In this document: positions 37,262-45,409 of the stretch, one piece after another
Layout of the letters: each line of letters opens with the position of its first letter
Numbering within the stretch: the first letter of the stretch is position 1
Assembly (NCBI RefSeq): GCF_030323025.1
Contig: NZ_CP097329.1
Location: 2,139,001-2,203,000 of the forward strand
From: Pseudanabaena mucicola str. Chao 1806
Lineage (GTDB): Bacteria > Cyanobacteriota > Cyanobacteriia > Pseudanabaenales > Pseudanabaenaceae
Length of the DNA stretch: 64,000 bases
Direction of reading: 5' to 3'
Position numbers and translations under genes: made by a program
Notes under the pieces: model-generated
The model's database searches: none
What the model saw: the letters and a program-made list of their open reading frames with translations, nothing else
What the model was told of the DNA's origin: nothing

Positions 37262-38269
37262 TTACCCCAAAGCAGTAGGGATTTTAATGTTTTCTTCCCA
37301 TTTGCGAGGTGGACTAGCGCGACGAATGTTCCGCCAGATCTGCGTTGCCGCTAAAGTGCCATCAGCCACAGCGATAGAAACTTGATTCAAACCTTTCTTC
37401 AAATCACCAAGGGCAAAAATGCGATCATGACTAGTCTTGCACATATCATTAGTCACAAGATTCTGTCCATCGTATTCCAGTCCTGCAATGCCTTTGAGGT
37501 ATTGATTGTGGTAAACAGAACCCATGCCAACTAAGCCAGTGGTCGCCTCGACGATTGTACCGTCAGTAAGCTCCACACCACTAAGTTGATGATTTTCACC
37601 GTGGAATTTAGCAATTGGGGCTTCGTACAGTGGATAGCCATGCTCTGCCAGCTTTTGTTTTGTCTTATCGCTAACTTCACATAGTCCGTGAGTCAAAACG
37701 GAAATATAGGGAGTAAACCAGTTCAATACAAAAGCAGCACCAATTTGTCCTTCTGTATTCGCAATCAAAATTGCCTTCTGATCCCACATATCAAAACCAT
37801 CGCAGATCATGCAGACATGAAGCGTATAGCCTGCATAATCATAGACATTTTGCATATTTCCCAACTGAGGTAGATTGTCGATAATTCCTGAAGCAGCAAT
37901 TAAGTACTTACTATGAAATACAGGATAAATGCTGTTAGTTTTGCCAACTTTTACTTTTACCGCAAAGGTTTCACCTTCATCGACAACATCTTCGACATAG
38001 CCACGCAAATGATCGGCTCCCCAATCAATAGCTGTCTTTGTACCATGATTCAAAATGTCGCGCCCAGGGGTGGTGGGGTCAAGTCCGACATAATTACGCA
38101 AATCTTGCATCCATAGCGATCGCCCTTTGCCTTTTTCAACAATTAGGCACTTCAGACCATAGCGAGCAAGGTAGATCGCTGCCGATAGTCCACCCATGCC
38201 ACCGCCAACCACGATCGCATCGTAGACAGTATCAAGGCGTTCATTTAGATTTTTGCTAGAGAGTTTCAT
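37262..38269 (-). CDS. thioredoxin reductase-like FAD/NAD(P) disulfide oxidoreductase
   Basis: About 335 residues. FAD-binding G-G-G-M-G-G lies near the start, a redox C-M-I-C-D-G motif (codons at 37802-37813) stands where TrxB has CATC, and there is a C-terminal G-D segment (F-A-L-G-D-L-K-K-G). It may belong to the cyanobacterial low-molecular-weight TrxR-like group that uses an unusual donor; the NADPH-binding G-x-G-x-x-A is weak (A-N-T-E-G-Q-I-G). GTG 38275 is an alternative start. Same orientation as the peroxiredoxin gene upstream. Confidence 0.8.
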   Translation of the reverse strand: MKLSSKNLNERLDTVYDAIVVGGGMGGLSAAIYLARYGLKCLIVEKGKGRSLWMQDLRNYVGLDPTTPGRDILNHGTKTAIDWGADHLRGYVEDVVDEGETFAVKVKVGKTNSIYPVFHSKYLIAASGIIDNLPQLGNMQNVYDYAGYTLHVCMICDGFDMWDQKAILIANTEGQIGAAFVLNWFTPYISVLTHGLCEVSDKTKQKLAEHGYPLYEAPIAKFHGENHQLSGVELTDGTIVEATTGLVGMGSVYHNQYLKGIAGLEYDGQNLVTNDMCKTSHDRIFALGDLKKGLNQVSIAVADGTLAATQIWRNIRRASPPRKWEENIKIPTALG

Positions 38270-38303
38270 AGCCACCCCACTTTAAAAGTTACGTTAAAGA
38301 GAA

Positions 38304-38332
38304 TAAGAAAGTGCGCGAAGTGCACTTTCTTA
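38304..38332. repeat. short hairpin
   Basis: TAAGAAAGTGC / GCACTTTCTTA, immediately before a family E repeat. Confidence 0.55.
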
Positions 38333-38337
38333 CTTGA

Positions 38338-38430
38338 TAGGACTTACGCACTGGGTAGATGTGGTGCGGGCAAAGCCCGCACCACATCTATCTCAAGTCT
38401 AATAAATTCGTTCGGTTTGCGTAAGTCCTA
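38338..38430. repeat. palindromic repeat, family E
   Basis: Outer arms TAGGACTTACGCA...GCGTAAGTCCTA with an inner perfect hairpin GATGTGGTGCGGGC / GCCCGCACCACATC. Relatives at 18892 and 55882. Confidence 0.88.
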
Positions 38431-38440
38431 ATTGAAAGAA

Positions 38441-39013
38441 TTAGCCTTCAAAAGCTAAGCGAGGAGCAGATACGCCAGCAGGTGCACTACCCTTTAAGTA
38501 AGCTAGCATAGTGTCAGCATCAGATACTTCAAAAGGGTCGGTTTGGCAATTATCAGAGAAACCAGGCTCAACGAAGATTTTCTCAATCTTGAGATCATTT
38601 ACGAACATGGAATAGCGCCAAGAGCGAAGACCGAAGCCAATGTTGGATTTGTCAACCAACATACCCATCTTACGGGTAAATTCGCCAGCACCATCGGGTA
38701 GCAAGAATACATTCTTAGCACCGATTTCTTTACCCCACTTGAACATTACAAAAGCATCGTTAACAGATACACAGATAACTGCATCAACACCTAATGCTTT
38801 GAATTCATCATAAAGCTCTTCATAGCGAGGTAGGTGGTTAGACGAGCAAGTAGGAGTAAATGCACCAGGAAGAGAGAAAACTACTACTTTTTTCCCTGCA
38901 AAAAGATCTTCAGTGGTTTTATCTTCCCAACGATAAGGATTAGGTCCACCCACGGACTCATCGCGTACACGAGTCTTAAATACAACGCTTGGTACGGTGT
39001 CGATAACTGCCAT
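38441..39013 (-). CDS. type II peroxiredoxin (PRX5-like)
   Basis: 190 residues. Peroxidatic C56 is in [10 protein letters not shown], the PRX5/PrxII signature, and further cysteines (near C83 and in D-N-C-Q-T-D) could resolve. It reduces H2O2 and alkyl hydroperoxides with Trx or glutathione. Divergent from perR with a perfect 17-bp Fur/PerR-type palindrome 39 bp upstream of its ATG. The arrangement matches Synechocystis perR/sll1621. Confidence 0.93.
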   Translation of the reverse strand: MAVIDTVPSVVFKTRVRDESVGGPNPYRWEDKTTEDLFAGKKVVVFSLPGAFTPTCSSNHLPRYEELYDEFKALGVDAVICVSVNDAFVMFKWGKEIGAKNVFLLPDGAGEFTRKMGMLVDKSNIGFGLRSWRYSMFVNDLKIEKIFVEPGFSDNCQTDPFEVSDADTMLAYLKGSAPAGVSAPRLAFEG

Positions 39014-39051
39014 ATTTTTTTAATCTACAATGAACGCTTATATGAACAAAG

Positions 39052-39068
39052 ATAAGAATAATTCTTAT
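39052..39068. promoter_or_regulatory. PerR/Fur-type operator
   Basis: Perfect 8-1-8 palindrome ATAAGAAT-A-ATTCTTAT in the peroxiredoxin-perR intergenic region, nearer the peroxiredoxin start. The TTATTCT-type half sites resemble PerR boxes. The rest of this 313-bp gap is AT-rich with no other clear element. Confidence 0.75.
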
Positions 39069-39326
39069 TTAGAAATTAGTCAATAGCCATAGTTAGTTAA
39101 TTCTTTGAAAAATATTAATAAATTTGTAGTTCTTAGATAGAGATGATATATTGTTTAGACAAAATGCCAAGCTTTGGCTAAAAAATCTAAAAAATGTAAC
39201 TAGACTAACTATTCATTTGGGATATTTTAAGGACTGATCACTAAATTTCTCTAATTTGTCAGAACAGCAAATTGAGTCAGTAGGGACTTAACTAGAGAAT
39301 TTAGCGAACCTCAGGAGGAAGTTTAT

Positions 39327-39746
39327 ATGCAAAAGCAAGCGGATCGGGTTGTACAAATTTTGAAATCTAAAGGATTGCGGGTTACGCCACAGCGTTTTGC
39401 CGTATATGCAAACTTACTCGATCGCCAAGATCACCCTACTGCTGAGCAAATCTTGAACGATCTCAATCAAAATGCGCCCACTTCTTCACAAGCAACCGTT
39501 TATCTCTCACTGCAAACTTTGCGTGATGCAGGACTTGTGCGTGAAGTTCTATTAGAACAAGGTGTATGTCGCTATGATGCCAATGTCGAACCACATCATC
39601 ACTTCCGATGCAAATGCTGTGGAGAAATCGAAGATATTGCGTGGAATGCTTTTGCAGGGTTGGGTTTCCAACAAATTCGCGCAGGCTTAAAAGTTGATAA
39701 CTACGAAGTAACTGTTACTGGAATATGTGATCGCTGCGATCTATAA
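39327..39746 (+). CDS. perR: Fur-family peroxide regulator
   Basis: 139 residues: winged-helix DNA-binding domain (1-80) and metal domain with H90-H92, zinc cysteines C95, C98, C134 and C137. PerR senses H2O2 by metal-catalysed oxidation and derepresses peroxide-defence genes; the divergent peroxiredoxin is the expected target. AGGAGG SD precedes ATG 39327. Zur or Fur is the alternative, but context favours PerR. Confidence 0.9.
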   Translation: MQKQADRVVQILKSKGLRVTPQRFAVYANLLDRQDHPTAEQILNDLNQNAPTSSQATVYLSLQTLRDAGLVREVLLEQGVCRYDANVEPHHHFRCKCCGEIEDIAWNAFAGLGFQQIRAGLKVDNYEVTVTGICDRCDL

Positions 39747-39753
39747 GCATCAT

Positions 39754-39783
39754 AAAAGAAGAGTCTTTACACACTCTTCTTTT
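39754..39783. terminator. bidirectional terminator
   Basis: AAAAGAAGAGT / ACTCTTCTTTT stem-loop between convergent perR and the next gene. Confidence 0.8.
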
Positions 39784-40300
39784 AATCATCTGGATTTAAA
39801 TCACCCATAAACCCCTCAGAACGGATGTCATCAGGCGTAATTAATCTTGCTTTATCACTAGAGCCATCTAAATCACGAATCGATAGGTCATTACTACGGA
39901 TTTTTTCTTGATATTTCTCTGAGGATCTTTGACGGCGGGGGCGACCCAAAGATTTTAAGCCAGCTTTAATTCCAGCAAATGCGCTTTTAGTCGCGATCGT
40001 AGCGCTAGAAGCACTTTGACGTACACCTTTAATGCCATCATTAACTTGCTTAACCGCCTCACCCGCACTTTTTGCGCCTTGATTTAGCTCATCACTTAAT
40101 TCACTTAGCTCCAAACCAGTCATCCGAATGGCTTCAAGAGTAGCAGGTAGCTCCCTAGTCAAAGTATCTGCTAAACGCACAACACTATTTGCGGCTTTCC
40201 CTAGCTCTTGGAATGCAGGAATTGCCGTGAGCAAAAGAATTGTCAGGCAAACGACTACTAATAAAAATGATAGACCTAGTAGGAAGATAGCTTCTGACAT
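39782..40300 (-). CDS. DUF948-like single-pass membrane protein
   Basis: 172 residues: one N-terminal membrane helix (4-27), a long amphipathic helix or coiled coil (about 30-105), then a basic Gly/Arg patch and acidic tail. It is the last gene of a three-gene leftward cluster with a YtxH-like and another single-pass protein (overall 41085-39782). Function unknown; possibly envelope stress or structural. Confidence 0.7.
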   Translation of the reverse strand: MSEAIFLLGLSFLLVVVCLTILLLTAIPAFQELGKAANSVVRLADTLTRELPATLEAIRMTGLELSELSDELNQGAKSAGEAVKQVNDGIKGVRQSASSATIATKSAFAGIKAGLKSLGRPRRQRSSEKYQEKIRSNDLSIRDLDGSSDKARLITPDDIRSEGFMGDLNPDD

Positions 40301-40343
40301 AATTTCTTATAAGTGCTTGACTAAGTACTTGCTCTTTAATTGT

Positions 40344-40706
40344 CTAATCTTCATCTTCAACGGGAATATCGTCTATTTCTATGGATGAGTCATTAGATGT
40401 ATTTACCATCGATAGAATTAACTCATCTTGGAGTTTGCGGCTAGCCTCTTGTCCAGTTGCGATCGCTTCTTGCAATCTAATCAATGCCTCATCAATAGTA
40501 CGCTGAGCCTGCACAGTCAATCGATCAGCTTGATATTGCACATTAGCACTGACTTCCTCCGCTAGTTTGGGTAGGGCTTTGGCAGATCGCTTTAAATCCT
40601 GACGAGTTTCTTTACCTGAGCGAGGCGCAAACAAAATACCCAATGCAGTACCGATTACAGTACCCACAATTACTCCACCAAAGAATTTACCTGCGCCGTT
40701 TGACAT
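40344..40706 (-). CDS. YtxH-domain small membrane protein
   Basis: 120 residues. A glycine-rich membrane helix G-V-I-V-G-T-V-I-G-T-A-L-G-I-L-F-A-P with following R-S-G-K-E-T-R is the YtxH signature. A helical tail follows. The start overlaps the preceding gene by 20 bp, implying coupling. YtxH proteins are general-stress linked in Bacillus; role here unknown. Confidence 0.75.
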   Translation of the reverse strand: MSNGAGKFFGGVIVGTVIGTALGILFAPRSGKETRQDLKRSAKALPKLAEEVSANVQYQADRLTVQAQRTIDEALIRLQEAIATGQEASRKLQDELILSMVNTSNDSSIEIDDIPVEDED

Positions 40707-41085
40707 TATGCTTGCTCCCTGACGACCTGCTGCCTGACGACCTATTACTTGATTTGTGATTTAAGGAGTTTGGCGTACCTTTACCAGACTTTTGCCAACG
40801 ACTCCCTAAAAAGGATACACCACGTCCAAGCACAGACAATAATTTCTGAATTCTTTCCAATTGCATTTGTAGCTTTTGATACTGATCCCGCAATGCTCCT
40901 ACATTGTCACGAGCAATCTCAAGACTTGGCGAAGATACTTGCAACCCATTTTGACAGGCTTTTGTCCAGCCATCTACAGTTTTGACTGTAGCTATAAGTG
41001 CTTTTTTAAACATCCAGACCTGCCATGCTGCCCATAGCAATCCCGCACTAAGTGTTAATTGTATGGCGATCACAATCCAAATCAT
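40687..41085 (-). CDS. single-pass membrane protein, hypothetical
   Basis: 132 residues: a membrane helix at about 2-24, a helical middle, and a Ser/Arg/Lys-rich C-terminus. It is the first gene of the leftward three-gene cluster, overlapping the YtxH gene. Not recognised. Confidence 0.7.
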   Translation of the reverse strand: MIWIVIAIQLTLSAGLLWAAWQVWMFKKALIATVKTVDGWTKACQNGLQVSSPSLEIARDNVGALRDQYQKLQMQLERIQKLLSVLGRGVSFLGSRWQKSGKGTPNSLNHKSSNRSSGSRSSGSKHNVKRRR

Positions 41086-41502
41086 TGCTTTTCAAAAAGA
41101 CCTCATAGAATTTTTAAGATTTGTAATATAGGAGAAAGATTTGATTAGGTTAATTTTTTTTAAATTGATCTATTTTTACTGATTTTCTAACTGATTTCTT
41201 TAACTAACTTTATTTATAACAATTTTTAACTTTATGAGGAGTATATAGTAATCCTATGTAAGTAGCGATAAATGATTGGCTTATCATAAGAATACTAAGT
41301 CTTTAAGCCGCCAATTCGCCAGTGATTATGCTACCCAATTGCGATAAAAAGGGTAGAATACTGTTAGATTTTGCTTAATCTAAATTCAGTTTCAGCAAGT
41401 GACAGAATATGTCAGCAAAAGCCATGAATCTGAAAAAGGAACTCAAAATTTATTAAACAAGTCTCACAATATATAAATAGATTATATTGGCAATTGATTG
41501 AG
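41086..41502. other. AT-rich gene-free region
   Basis: About 417 bp between divergent genes. No clear hairpin or repeat family; presumably promoters for both sides. Confidence 0.5.
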
Positions 41503-42225
41503 ATGCATACAACAAAGTTGTCTAACAGTTCAGTGACTCTTCTACACCCACACCCCTATCTAATCGTTCATGCAGATGAGGGGCAGCAAATGATCCCACT
41601 TATCAATGCAGATTTTTGGACAATTGGGAGGGGCTATGATAACTCAATTGTATTAACAGATAAATGGGTATCACGCTATCACGCCACATTACAAATTGTT
41701 GGCGCGTCCAAAAATGATGGTTTCGACTCATCGATAAGGGGAGAATCTAAACCTCGCAATACTAATACTAATAATGAGTCGGGTAGCTTTTACTTGGTAG
41801 ATTTTGGTAGTCGTAATGGCTCTTTCATGCGTGGACAGAGAATTACCTTTCCAATTTTGCTAAAAAGCGGCGATCGCATGACTATTGGCAAAACTGATAT
41901 CGATTTCTTTTCACCTCACAAACGTGAGCCTCACCGAACTCCTAGTGAGCATATGAGATTATTCCATCAACCAACTGCTCCTGTGTCTCGTACTTCCCTA
42001 ACCCCTTCCGAGGAGCGTGTATTCTGGCAGGTAGTCCAAGGCTTTACTAACAAAGAAATTGGTAAGCGTTTGCAAATTAGTCCACGTACAGTCCAAACTC
42101 ACCTCAGCAGTATCATGACTAAGCTGAATTTAGAAAATCGTTCCCAGATTGTGCGCTACGCCTTTGAGCAAAGCTATAGACCTAACCCAGACAGCACCGC
42201 CGATAATAAAGATTTAAACAATTAA
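41503..42225 (+). CDS. FHA domain - LuxR-type HTH regulator
   Basis: About 240 residues. The FHA phospho-threonine-binding domain (about 15-145) shows W-T-I-G-R-G, V-S-R-Y-H-A and F-G-S-R-N-G motifs. The LuxR/GerE HTH (about 165-230) shows L-T-P-S-E, N-K-E-I-G, and T-V-Q-T-H-L. This would tie DNA binding to Ser/Thr phosphorylation, and a Hanks kinase lies elsewhere in the window (25108). ATG 41503 chosen over TTG 41494. Confidence 0.88.
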   Translation: MHTTKLSNSSVTLLHPHPYLIVHADEGQQMIPLINADFWTIGRGYDNSIVLTDKWVSRYHATLQIVGASKNDGFDSSIRGESKPRNTNTNNESGSFYLVDFGSRNGSFMRGQRITFPILLKSGDRMTIGKTDIDFFSPHKREPHRTPSEHMRLFHQPTAPVSRTSLTPSEERVFWQVVQGFTNKEIGKRLQISPRTVQTHLSSIMTKLNLENRSQIVRYAFEQSYRPNPDSTADNKDLNN

Positions 42226-42262
42226 TAAAGATGAAGAGTGCAATGCACTCTTCATCTTTATT
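42224..42262. terminator. perfect hairpin after the FHA-HTH gene
   Basis: AATAAAGATGAAGAGTGC and its complement with a very short loop, starting within the stop codon. Confidence 0.75.
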
Positions 42263-42269
42263 TTAGTCT

Positions 42270-42326
42270 ATCCAGATGAACAGCCAAAAAGATTGCAAAG
42301 CAATCTTTTTGGCTGTTCATCTGGAT
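42270..42326. repeat. long perfect hairpin
   Basis: 26-bp stem beginning ATCCAGATGAACAGCC with loop CAAAG; directly after the previous hairpin. Confidence 0.75.
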
Positions 42327-42438
42327 TGCAAGAAAGTGCAAAGCGTTTTAATTGTTAAGAAAGCACCTATAAGCTACTTTCAGATTCTTGAGTTCAGACT
42401 AAAATATATAGGTCATTATTATTTCGGATATTGAAACT

Positions 42439-42564
42439 ATGCTCGATCTCAAAGTTATTCTACCTATCCTAACTATCGTCTTTACCATTAGCTGTTTATT
42501 TTTTGGAACTCGTAATGGCTTTTACGACACCGACAAATATCACGGCAATGGTTCTGCCCATTAA
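42439..42564 (+). CDS. 41-residue single-helix membrane protein
   Basis: Small gene from ATG 42439 to TAA 42562-42564. A hydrophobic helix (about 5-22) is followed by F-F-G-T-R-N-G-F-Y-D-T-D and a G-N-G-S-A-H end. The polar tail looks highly constrained, so this is likely a conserved cyanobacterial thylakoid micropeptide, possibly a photosystem or NDH accessory. I cannot name it. A terminator follows at once. Confidence 0.7.
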   Translation: MLDLKVILPILTIVFTISCLFFGTRNGFYDTDKYHGNGSAH

Positions 42565-42599
42565 AAAATAGGGTGGTGATTTGCACCACCCTATTTTTT
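42563..42599 (+). terminator. terminator of the 41-residue gene
   Basis: AATAGGGTGGTG / CACCACCCTATT stem ending in a run of six T. Confidence 0.85.
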
Positions 42600-42689
42600 G
42601 CTTATGAATAAAAATATGTGGTCAACATGCTAAGCTGATCTACCTGAAAGCTAATATATATTTTAAGAATTAGCGATCGCTATAGATCC

Positions 42690-42850
42690 TACTCAGAGAC
42701 TACTGAGAAACGGAAACCGCCTATGCAGCCGAACTGTCGTAGACGCAGCTAAAAAGCTGAATCTTGATAAGTGGCGCAACCCCAGAGATGGGAATAACTA
42801 GGAATGCCCAATCGTGAGGTTGGGTACTCGCTCTCTAACTCCTAAGTGCG
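42690..42850 (+). ncRNA. structured RNA, possible HEARO/omega RNA, upstream of rpsO
   Basis: A series of perfect hairpins: CUCAG/CUGAG (42692-42707), CGG-AAA-CCG (42711-42719), CAGCU-AAAA-AGCUG (42746-42759), CCCA-GAGA-UGGG with a GNRA loop (42781-42792), and a 9-bp stem closed by a GUGA tetraloop (42805-42826). The layout recalls cyanobacterial HEARO RNAs that accompany IscB/HNH proteins, but no such protein is near; rpsO begins 54 bp on. It could alternatively be an rpsO leader. Exact boundaries are uncertain. Confidence 0.55.
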
Positions 42851-42903
42851 TTGATTGCCGAGTTTAGTCACGTCCACCTCAAAACACGTTCAAGTTTTTT
42901 ATC

Positions 42904-43173
42904 ATGGCACTTTTGCAAGAACGCAAGCTCGAAATTTTCGCTGAATACCAAAAGCATCCTACTGATACTGGATCATCTGATGTTCAGGTTGCATTACTCA
43001 CCGAGCGTGTTAACCAGTTGACCGCTCACTTGAAGTTACATCCTAAAGATTTCTCATCTCGCCGCAGTTTGCTCAAGATCATTGGTCAACGTAAGCGTTT
43101 ACTAGCCTATGTCCGTAACCAAGATCGCACTCATTACAAACAACTAATCCAAAGCTTGGGTGTAAGAGGCTAG
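42904..43173 (+). CDS. rpsO: 30S ribosomal protein S15
   Basis: 89 residues with the S15 signature G-S-S-D-V-Q-V-A-L-L-T-E-R and the R-R-S-L-L-K-I / R-K-R-L-L-A-Y block that contacts 16S rRNA h20-22. S15 nucleates the 30S platform. Followed 86 bp later by the Pam68-like gene, a linkage known in cyanobacteria. Confidence 0.97.
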   Translation: MALLQERKLEIFAEYQKHPTDTGSSDVQVALLTERVNQLTAHLKLHPKDFSSRRSLLKIIGQRKRLLAYVRNQDRTHYKQLIQSLGVRG

Positions 43174-43178
43174 TTTTT

Positions 43179-43228
43179 AAATAGTATTTGTAGTATTTGT
43201 GGTTTATATGAATACACAAATACTATTA
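43179..43228 (+). promoter_or_regulatory. stem-loop between rpsO and pam68
   Basis: AATAGTATTTGT / ACAAATACTATT arms about 24 nt apart. No terminal T-run on a GC-rich stem, so more likely a processing or stability element than a full terminator. Confidence 0.5.
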
Positions 43229-43259
43229 CAACTTTTTTAGCGCTAGTGAGGAATATAAA

Positions 43260-43769
43260 GTGAGCAAGCCAACTGAACGTATCCCTTTCGAGCCAAATAG
43301 TCGTAGTAAGAAAGCAAAAGCCAAGGAAACCCAAAAGCCGCCCATTGCTCCTATTACTAAAAATATAAATAGCTCGAAACCCAGCTTAGGTAACAGCACA
43401 AGTACAAAACCTTCCCCTAAACGAAATGATCCTTTAGGAATTCCTGATGAAGTCAATCGTCGTATTGTTCGACGAGCTGCTTTATTTTGTGGTATTCCGA
43501 CAAGTCTAGGGCTTACTACTTTTATAGTGAGTTACATTGTTGTAAGCAAACACATATTTGAGCTACCAACTTCGGTAGTAGTGTTGCTAAGTATGTTGTT
43601 TTTAGGACTAGGAGTAGTTGGTCTAAGCTACGGTGCTATTTCTGCTTCTTGGGATGAAGGTCGTGTTGGTAGCTGGTGGGGTGGTCAAGAATTCCAAAAA
43701 AACTTTGGTTACTTACGAGAAGCATGGAAGTCTCAAAAGCAAACTCCTCAACAATCTAACAATAAATAA
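43260..43769 (+). CDS. Pam68 homologue (DUF3464)
   Basis: 169 residues: a long basic/polar N-terminus (1-70), two transmembrane helices (about 85-105 and 112-132), then D-E-G-R-V-G-S-W-W-G and F-x-x-N-F-G-Y-L-R-E-A-W, typical of Pam68/Sll0933. It assists photosystem II assembly, notably CP47 chlorophyll insertion in Synechocystis. GTG start with GAGGAA SD. Confidence 0.9.
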   Translation: MSKPTERIPFEPNSRSKKAKAKETQKPPIAPITKNINSSKPSLGNSTSTKPSPKRNDPLGIPDEVNRRIVRRAALFCGIPTSLGLTTFIVSYIVVSKHIFELPTSVVVLLSMLFLGLGVVGLSYGAISASWDEGRVGSWWGGQEFQKNFGYLREAWKSQKQTPQQSNNK

Positions 43770-43804
43770 ACAAAAAGCCGCATCAGTCGGCTTTTTGTTT
43801 ATTT
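43764..43804 (+). terminator. terminator after pam68
   Basis: AAATAAACAAAAAGCCG / CGGCTTTTTGTTTATTT, overlapping the stop codon. Confidence 0.85.
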
Positions 43805-43818
43805 GACTTACGCAGTTT

Positions 43819-43861
43819 CAATTGAGTGTGGCGTTGGCTTCGCCAACGCCACACTCAATTG
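43819..43861. repeat. perfect hairpin
   Basis: 20-bp stem CAATTGAGTGTGGCGTTGGC with TTC loop, preceded by GACTTACGCA as in family E. Confidence 0.75.
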
Positions 43862-43867
43862 ATTAAT

Positions 43868-44524
43868 TTATTTAAGAAGCTTTTGTATGATTGTCTCGTG
43901 ATCTAAACCGTCGGAAAGGAAAGAGTCAACAATTTGGAGCCTTTCAGGTAAACCAATGATGTAAGTATTGTTACTAGCAGCTAGAGATTCACATGTTGTT
44001 TGGACTGCTAATAGTTCGCGTCCTGCAAGACAGCTAAAGAATGAAGTGAGAATACCTGCTTCTAAATATCCCGTTGGCAACTTATTTCCTTCGATTTTAC
44101 GAACATATGGGGAGTTGTAGATCCTAACAAAAATGAATCCTTGAGCTTGATATTGAGGATCGAATTCAAAGGTTCCCCACCCGTGAGTTTTCCAACATTC
44201 TTTTAAACTTTGAATGAAGGTGATCATATCCATTTCAGCTAATGTCTGACAGTAGTATTCTTCAAGGGATTCAGTAAACCTTGTATAAAAATTCTTACCC
44301 CACCATTTACCACAATTAAATAGAACTAGTCTAGATGCTTGTCCTGTTTCCTTCGCTAGTACTGAATATAACGAAGCAATTAAGGTGTCTGGAACCGCTA
44401 ATAGGCGATCGCCTCGACGGTTTTTTAGGATGCCAATTTCTAAATCACCCTTGATATAGGTTTTATAGTCAAAAAAATTGGCAGGTATGCGATTTTCTTT
44501 GATGAGATCGGCAACAGAAATCAT
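43868..44524 (-). CDS. V4R-domain-like protein (slr0144-slr0152-type cluster)
   Basis: 218 residues, soluble, with a V4R-like C-terminal half (A-G-I-L-T-S-F-F-S-C-L-A-G-R-E-L-L-A and a Cys-containing segment). It is the last gene of a leftward cluster (46819 to 43868) whose makeup (2Fe-2S protein, V4R protein, two small proteins, V4R protein) matches the Synechocystis slr0144-slr0152 region linked to photosystem II assembly. Assignment by synteny and motif memory. Confidence 0.75.
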   Translation of the reverse strand: MISVADLIKENRIPANFFDYKTYIKGDLEIGILKNRRGDRLLAVPDTLIASLYSVLAKETGQASRLVLFNCGKWWGKNFYTRFTESLEEYYCQTLAEMDMITFIQSLKECWKTHGWGTFEFDPQYQAQGFIFVRIYNSPYVRKIEGNKLPTGYLEAGILTSFFSCLAGRELLAVQTTCESLAASNNTYIIGLPERLQIVDSFLSDGLDHETIIQKLLK

Positions 44525-44534
44525 AGGTAGTCTC

Positions 44535-44993
44535 CTAGTAAATTAGTGTGACTTGGGCAGTAGTAATCAAAGGTTGAATTAAAGCAAGTTGTGAGCGGCT
44601 GAACTGTTGCTTCAAGGCTTGATTGAGCAATTTATAGAGGGTATCGTTGAGCCGACGGAGATCGCGCATGGACATAATTCCTGCTAGCCAATTGAGCAAT
44701 CTTTCCTTTAAAAAATTTTCATCATTCAACAACATTGCCATTGAGCTATATCGCAGAACGAGGACAAGATTTTTAATACCTAGCTCTAGATCTTCTAAGG
44801 TTACATTAGGTAGTTCCGTTGGTACTTGATCAGCAACACTTTGCAAAATATCAATTTCGCGATCGCGGATGAGTTTATAGAGATTGAGGCGATCAGGTAA
44901 TGAGCTCACGTAGCTTTCTATGAGTCTAAGCTCATCCAATGCAAGATATCGATCCTGCGCTTGGTTAATTAGTTCTTGAATCTTTGGAATCAT
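44535..44993 (-). CDS. small helical protein of the slr0144-type cluster
   Basis: 152 residues, alpha-helical, no membrane segment or catalytic motif seen. Ten bp upstream of the V4R gene, so co-transcribed. In position it corresponds to slr0146-like genes; function unknown. Confidence 0.65.
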   Translation of the reverse strand: MIPKIQELINQAQDRYLALDELRLIESYVSSLPDRLNLYKLIRDREIDILQSVADQVPTELPNVTLEDLELGIKNLVLVLRYSSMAMLLNDENFLKERLLNWLAGIMSMRDLRRLNDTLYKLLNQALKQQFSRSQLALIQPLITTAQVTLIY

Positions 44994-45133
44994 AGTTTTT
45001 ACAAAGAGAATTTAAGTATTTCATTCTTGAATTGGCGCAACTTATAAATTTGCAGTGTTTAGCTGACATTAGTTATTCACTATTTATCCAAATTAACGGC
45101 CTTAAATTGCCTTAATTTCTTCAATCTTCATAT

Positions 45134-45409
45134 TTAAAAGAATTTGGAAATATCGTCCAGAAAACTTTCAAGGGTTTCGCTATTCTCATCAATAGTGTTG
45201 CTAGTTTCATGTTGATGGACTGTTGCCGCAATTTTAGGCACACCATTCCAAGCGATCGCTCGGAAATATTGTCGAACGGGCATTAGGAAGCTCAAGGTTG
45301 GATAGCTGCCATTAAGAACATTGACACCCACTGGGGCTACTTGATTTTCCCAATTTACACCCTGCCAAAAGATCCGTAATGGCTGTAAGCGCCAATCTGA
45401 AGTACTCAT
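45134..45409 (-). CDS. small protein of the slr0144-type cluster
   Basis: 91 residues, Trp-rich N-terminus (D-W-R-L-Q-P-L-R, W-Q-G-V-N-W-E-N) and acidic tail. Its ATG overlaps the stop of the preceding V4R gene (ATGA), indicating translational coupling. Not otherwise recognised. Confidence 0.7.
   Translation of the reverse strand: MSTSDWRLQPLRIFWQGVNWENQVAPVGVNVLNGSYPTLSFLMPVRQYFRAIAWNGVPKIAATVHQHETSNTIDENSETLESFLDDISKFF

Noticed and set aside
42680-42850. Group I intron fragment near rpsO (CAGAGACUAC motif)
   Set aside because: Only one short motif agrees; the P, Q and S elements are not found, and the GNRA hairpins are explained better by another structured RNA.
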